A stretch of DNA of 8,506 bases from JASMHC01 sp042092935. GTDB taxonomy: Bacteria; Pseudomonadota; Alphaproteobacteria; Rhodobacterales; Rhodobacteraceae. The stretch is taken from positions 1-8,506 of the forward strand of contig JBELFK010000125.1 in assembly GCA_042092935.1 (NCBI GenBank), written 5' to 3'. A model generated the notes under the pieces. The model was given only the letters and a program-made list of their open reading frames with translations, was not told the DNA's origin and made no database searches. Shown piece by piece: positions 6,456-8,506 of this stretch. The stretch's first letter is position 1, and each line of letters starts with the position of its first letter. The position numbers were made by a program, and so were the translations under genes.

Positions 6456-8020
6456 GCGGCATGCTCCTGTTTTGATGGCATCCAAAGATCAAGTTTCGTG
6501 ATTTGTTCTGGCGTCATTCTGAGACCGAGCTTCGTGCGACGCCAGACAATATCTTCGGCCGTGAGCGCAAATTCCTTGTCGATCAGCCACGTCACCTCGG
6601 CCTCGGTCAGGTCGGCACCGAAGTTTTGGCCGAGATCCGATGGGTCTTTCGCCCCCGTCAGAATTGTTTTTGCGCAGGTTCCGTAGGTGCGCACCAAGCG
6701 CGCGGCCCAGTCGGGTGTTAGAAACGCAAAGCGGCCCAGAAGCTCACGGATCAAGACATCTGCACCGTCCCAAGCAAAATCGCCGCCCGGTAAAGCAACA
6801 CCTGCGGTCCAGGGATCACCGATCTTTAGCTTTTCCAGCACGTCTTCCGCCAACACTCGGTAAGTCGTTATTTTTCCACCAAAAACCGACAGTAGTGGGG
6901 CCGCCGCTTCATCCAAAGACAACACATAATCGCGGGTCGCTGCCTGCGCCGAACTGGCACCGTCGTCATAAAGCGGACGGACGCCGGAGTAGCTCCAGAC
7001 CACATCGCTCGGTTCAACTTTTTTTGTGAAATAGTCGCTGACGAAGGCGCACAAATAGGCTTTTTCGTCCTCGGTACAGGTCGGGTGTGCAGGATCGCCC
7101 TGATGATCGACGTCGGTCGTGCCGATCAGGGTGAAATCTGTCTCATAGGGAATGGCAAAAACGATGCGTCCATCCGTGCCTTGCAAGATGTAGGGTTGGT
7201 CGTGGTCAAACACCTTAGGCACCACGATATGACTGCCGCGTACCAGCCGCACGCTTTCGCGAGACTGAACGTTCAAAGCGCCCGTGAGCAGGTCAGCGAC
7301 CCAAGGACCGGCGGCGTTGATGATCGTCTTAGCTCTGTGTTCACGGGTTTCACCGGTCAGTTCGTCGCGGGTTGTGATCTGCCAATCCGTGGCGTTGCGC
7401 ATCGCGCCCGTGACTTTGGTACGGGTCAATATCGTCGCTCCGCGCGCCTTTGCGTCGGCGGCGTTCAGCGCCACCAGACGCGCATCCTGAACCCAGCAAT
7501 CCGAGTATTCATAGGCGTGCAGGAACCGCTCTTGCAACGGCTGGCCGACACCAGCGGTTCGCAGATCAACTGCCTTGGTTGCCGGGAGGATTTTGCGCCC
7601 GCCGAGGTGGTCATAGAGGAACAGCCCCAGCCGGATCAGCCAGGCGGGCCGTCGGCCTTTCATCCAGGGCATGAACAGGGTCAACAGCTTGGAGGTGGGC
7701 GTCGTCCCATCGTAGCGCATGTCTTTGTGATAGGGCAGCACAAAACGCATCGGCCATGAGATATGCGGCATCGCCTGCAACAGCACTTCGCGCTCCGCCA
7801 GTGCATGACGCACGAGGCCGAATTCGAAATACTCAAGATAGCGCAACCCGCCGTGGAACAGTTTCGATGACGCAGACGAGGTCGCCTGCGCCAAGTCGCC
7901 CTGCTCGGCCAGCACCACGGTTTGCCCGCGCCCCGCCGCATCGCGCGCGATACCACAGCCGTTGACGCCGCCACCGATGACGAAGATGTCGACCGGTGGC
8001 TGCTCGCTGATGTCGGTCAT
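6452..8020 (-). CDS. glpD: Aerobic glycerol-3-phosphate dehydrogenase (FAD-dependent)
   Basis: This 522-residue flavoprotein is associated with the inner membrane. It oxidises sn-glycerol-3-phosphate to dihydroxyacetone phosphate and passes electrons to quinone. The Rossmann FAD motif is VIGGGVNGCGIARDAAGRG (residues 14-32), followed by the family signatures ATSSASSKLFHGGLRYLE (46-63) and RGSHIVVP (261-268). YSGVRPLYDD (344-353), ATRDY (361-365) and GGKITTYR (381-388) follow. The C-terminal GlpD cap domain carries IVWRRTKLGL (491-500). The length is slightly above the roughly 500 residues of E. coli GlpD. The start has a purine-rich GGGGAAGG stretch just upstream. The ABC transporter ATPase gene ends 15 bp before it and glpK overlaps its stop codon by 4 bases, so the three are almost certainly one operon. 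The substrate comes from GlpK or from imported glycerol-3-phosphate. Confidence 0.97.
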   Translation of the reverse strand: MTDISEQPPVDIFVIGGGVNGCGIARDAAGRGQTVVLAEQGDLAQATSSASSKLFHGGLRYLEYFEFGLVRHALAEREVLLQAMPHISWPMRFVLPYHKDMRYDGTTPTSKLLTLFMPWMKGRRPAWLIRLGLFLYDHLGGRKILPATKAVDLRTAGVGQPLQERFLHAYEYSDCWVQDARLVALNAADAKARGATILTRTKVTGAMRNATDWQITTRDELTGETREHRAKTIINAAGPWVADLLTGALNVQSRESVRLVRGSHIVVPKVFDHDQPYILQGTDGRIVFAIPYETDFTLIGTTDVDHQGDPAHPTCTEDEKAYLCAFVSDYFTKKVEPSDVVWSYSGVRPLYDDGASSAQAATRDYVLSLDEAAAPLLSVFGGKITTYRVLAEDVLEKLKIGDPWTAGVALPGGDFAWDGADVLIRELLGRFAFLTPDWAARLVRTYGTCAKTILTGAKDPSDLGQNFGADLTEAEVTWLIDKEFALTAEDIVWRRTKLGLRMTPEQITKLDLWMPSKQEHAA

Positions 8021-8035
8021 AGACCTTCCCCTAGA

Positions 8036-8506
8036 TTACCGCAGTCGGCTTTCTGTCTTTGCATCAAAGAACATCGCAGTGTCTGCGTCGAAATCAAGGA
8101 CGACGTTGGTGCCGGATTTGATGAAACCATCGCCTTTGGTCTCGACCACGATCCGTTCGCCGGTTGTGGTGCTGAGATAGTCATAGGCCACACCGCCCAA
8201 CCTTTCGCGCAGATCGACGGTTATCGATGATTTCGCCTCGCGCACGATCAGGTTCTGTGGGCGCAATCCGACCGTCACGGTGGACCCGACAGCGGCCAGA
8301 GCGACCGAGGTGGCCACCAACTGACCGTCAAGCGCTGCCACGCGCACGCCGTCTGCTTCAACGACTCCTTCAAGAAAGTTCATGCTGGGCGAACCAATGA
8401 AACCCGCAACGAATTTATTGTCGGGATCCTGATAGAGATCCATGGGCGATCCTGCTTGTTCGATCACACCGGCGCGCAGAACCACGATCTTATCGGCGAG
8501 GGTCAT
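8036..8506 (-). CDS. ABC transporter ATP-binding protein, MalK/UgpC type, C-terminal part
   Basis: The right window edge cuts this gene, and only the last 156 codons are visible. The methionine at the edge is an internal residue: in this family MTLADKIVVL follows the H-loop segment of the ATPase. Visible are the end of the nucleotide-binding domain (ADKIVVLRAGVIEQAGSP, 4-21), the linker GFIGSPSMNFLEG (35-47) typical of carbohydrate-importing CUT1 ATPases, and TOBE regulatory-domain sequence including VGLRPQNL (79-86). Walker A and B lie off the window. It energises an importer from the cytoplasmic face. Position immediately before glpD and glpK points to glycerol-3-phosphate (UgpC-like), glycerol or a glycerophosphodiester as substrate, but MalK-type ATPases are interchangeable among sugars. 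I therefore give no symbol. The rhizobial-type glycerol transporter GlpST is an alternative; from memory, the retained sequence looks more like MalK/UgpC. Confidence 0.88.
   Translation of the reverse strand: MTLADKIVVLRAGVIEQAGSPMDLYQDPDNKFVAGFIGSPSMNFLEGVVEADGVRVAALDGQLVATSVALAAVGSTVTVGLRPQNLIVREAKSSITVDLRERLGGVAYDYLSTTTGERIVVETKGDGFIKSGTNVVLDFDADTAMFFDAKTESRLR

Noticed and set aside
7085..7759. A 224-codon open frame on the plus strand, antisense to glpD
   Set aside because: It is a shadow of glpD in a GC-rich gene. It has no ribosome-binding site or recognisable domain.

Overview
The window looks like a chromosomal segment from a marine-type alphaproteobacterium of the order Rhodobacterales (Roseobacter-like). 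The reasons are the moderately high GC content, the hom-glpX-recJ gene order, a class II fructose-1,6-bisphosphatase closely matching the GlpX type I associate with Rhodobacteraceae, and a tRNA-Glu(UUC) of alphaproteobacterial form. The genus cannot be fixed from this sequence alone.

Layout, left to right. Positions 1-148 (minus) hold the N-terminal 49 codons of a TetR-type repressor cut by the window edge. A 96-bp divergent intergenic region (149-244) follows and carries three inverted repeats. Next, on the plus strand, come a 74-residue predicted lipoprotein of unknown function (245-469), homoserine dehydrogenase hom (554-1840), class II fructose-1,6-bisphosphatase glpX (start judged to be 2006, end 2968) and single-strand exonuclease recJ (2977-4716, only 8 bp after glpX). 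A tRNA-Glu gene with an encoded CCA and its own sigma70-like promoter lies at 4818-4892. The 78-bp gap 4893-4970 separates this block from convergent genes and contains hairpins but no T-tract terminator.

The right half, all on the minus strand, is a glycerol / glycerol-3-phosphate catabolic operon read right to left. It consists of the C-terminal part of a MalK/UgpC-type ABC transporter ATPase (8036 to beyond 8506), glpD (6452-8020) and glpK (4971-6455). GlpD stop and GlpK start overlap as ATGA. The transporter would bring in the substrate, GlpK would phosphorylate glycerol, and GlpD would oxidise glycerol-3-phosphate to dihydroxyacetone phosphate. GlpX on the other strand could then serve gluconeogenesis from that triose, but it is not in the same transcription unit.

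Every sizeable open stretch is a known housekeeping or catabolic gene, and I see no mobile element, CRISPR array, phage gene or candidate novel system. The least explained parts are the operator-rich TetR/lipoprotein intergenic region, the small lipoprotein itself, the hairpin that begins inside the tRNA-Glu 3' end, and a GlpK whose fructose-1,6-bisphosphate-binding loop differs from that of E. coli.
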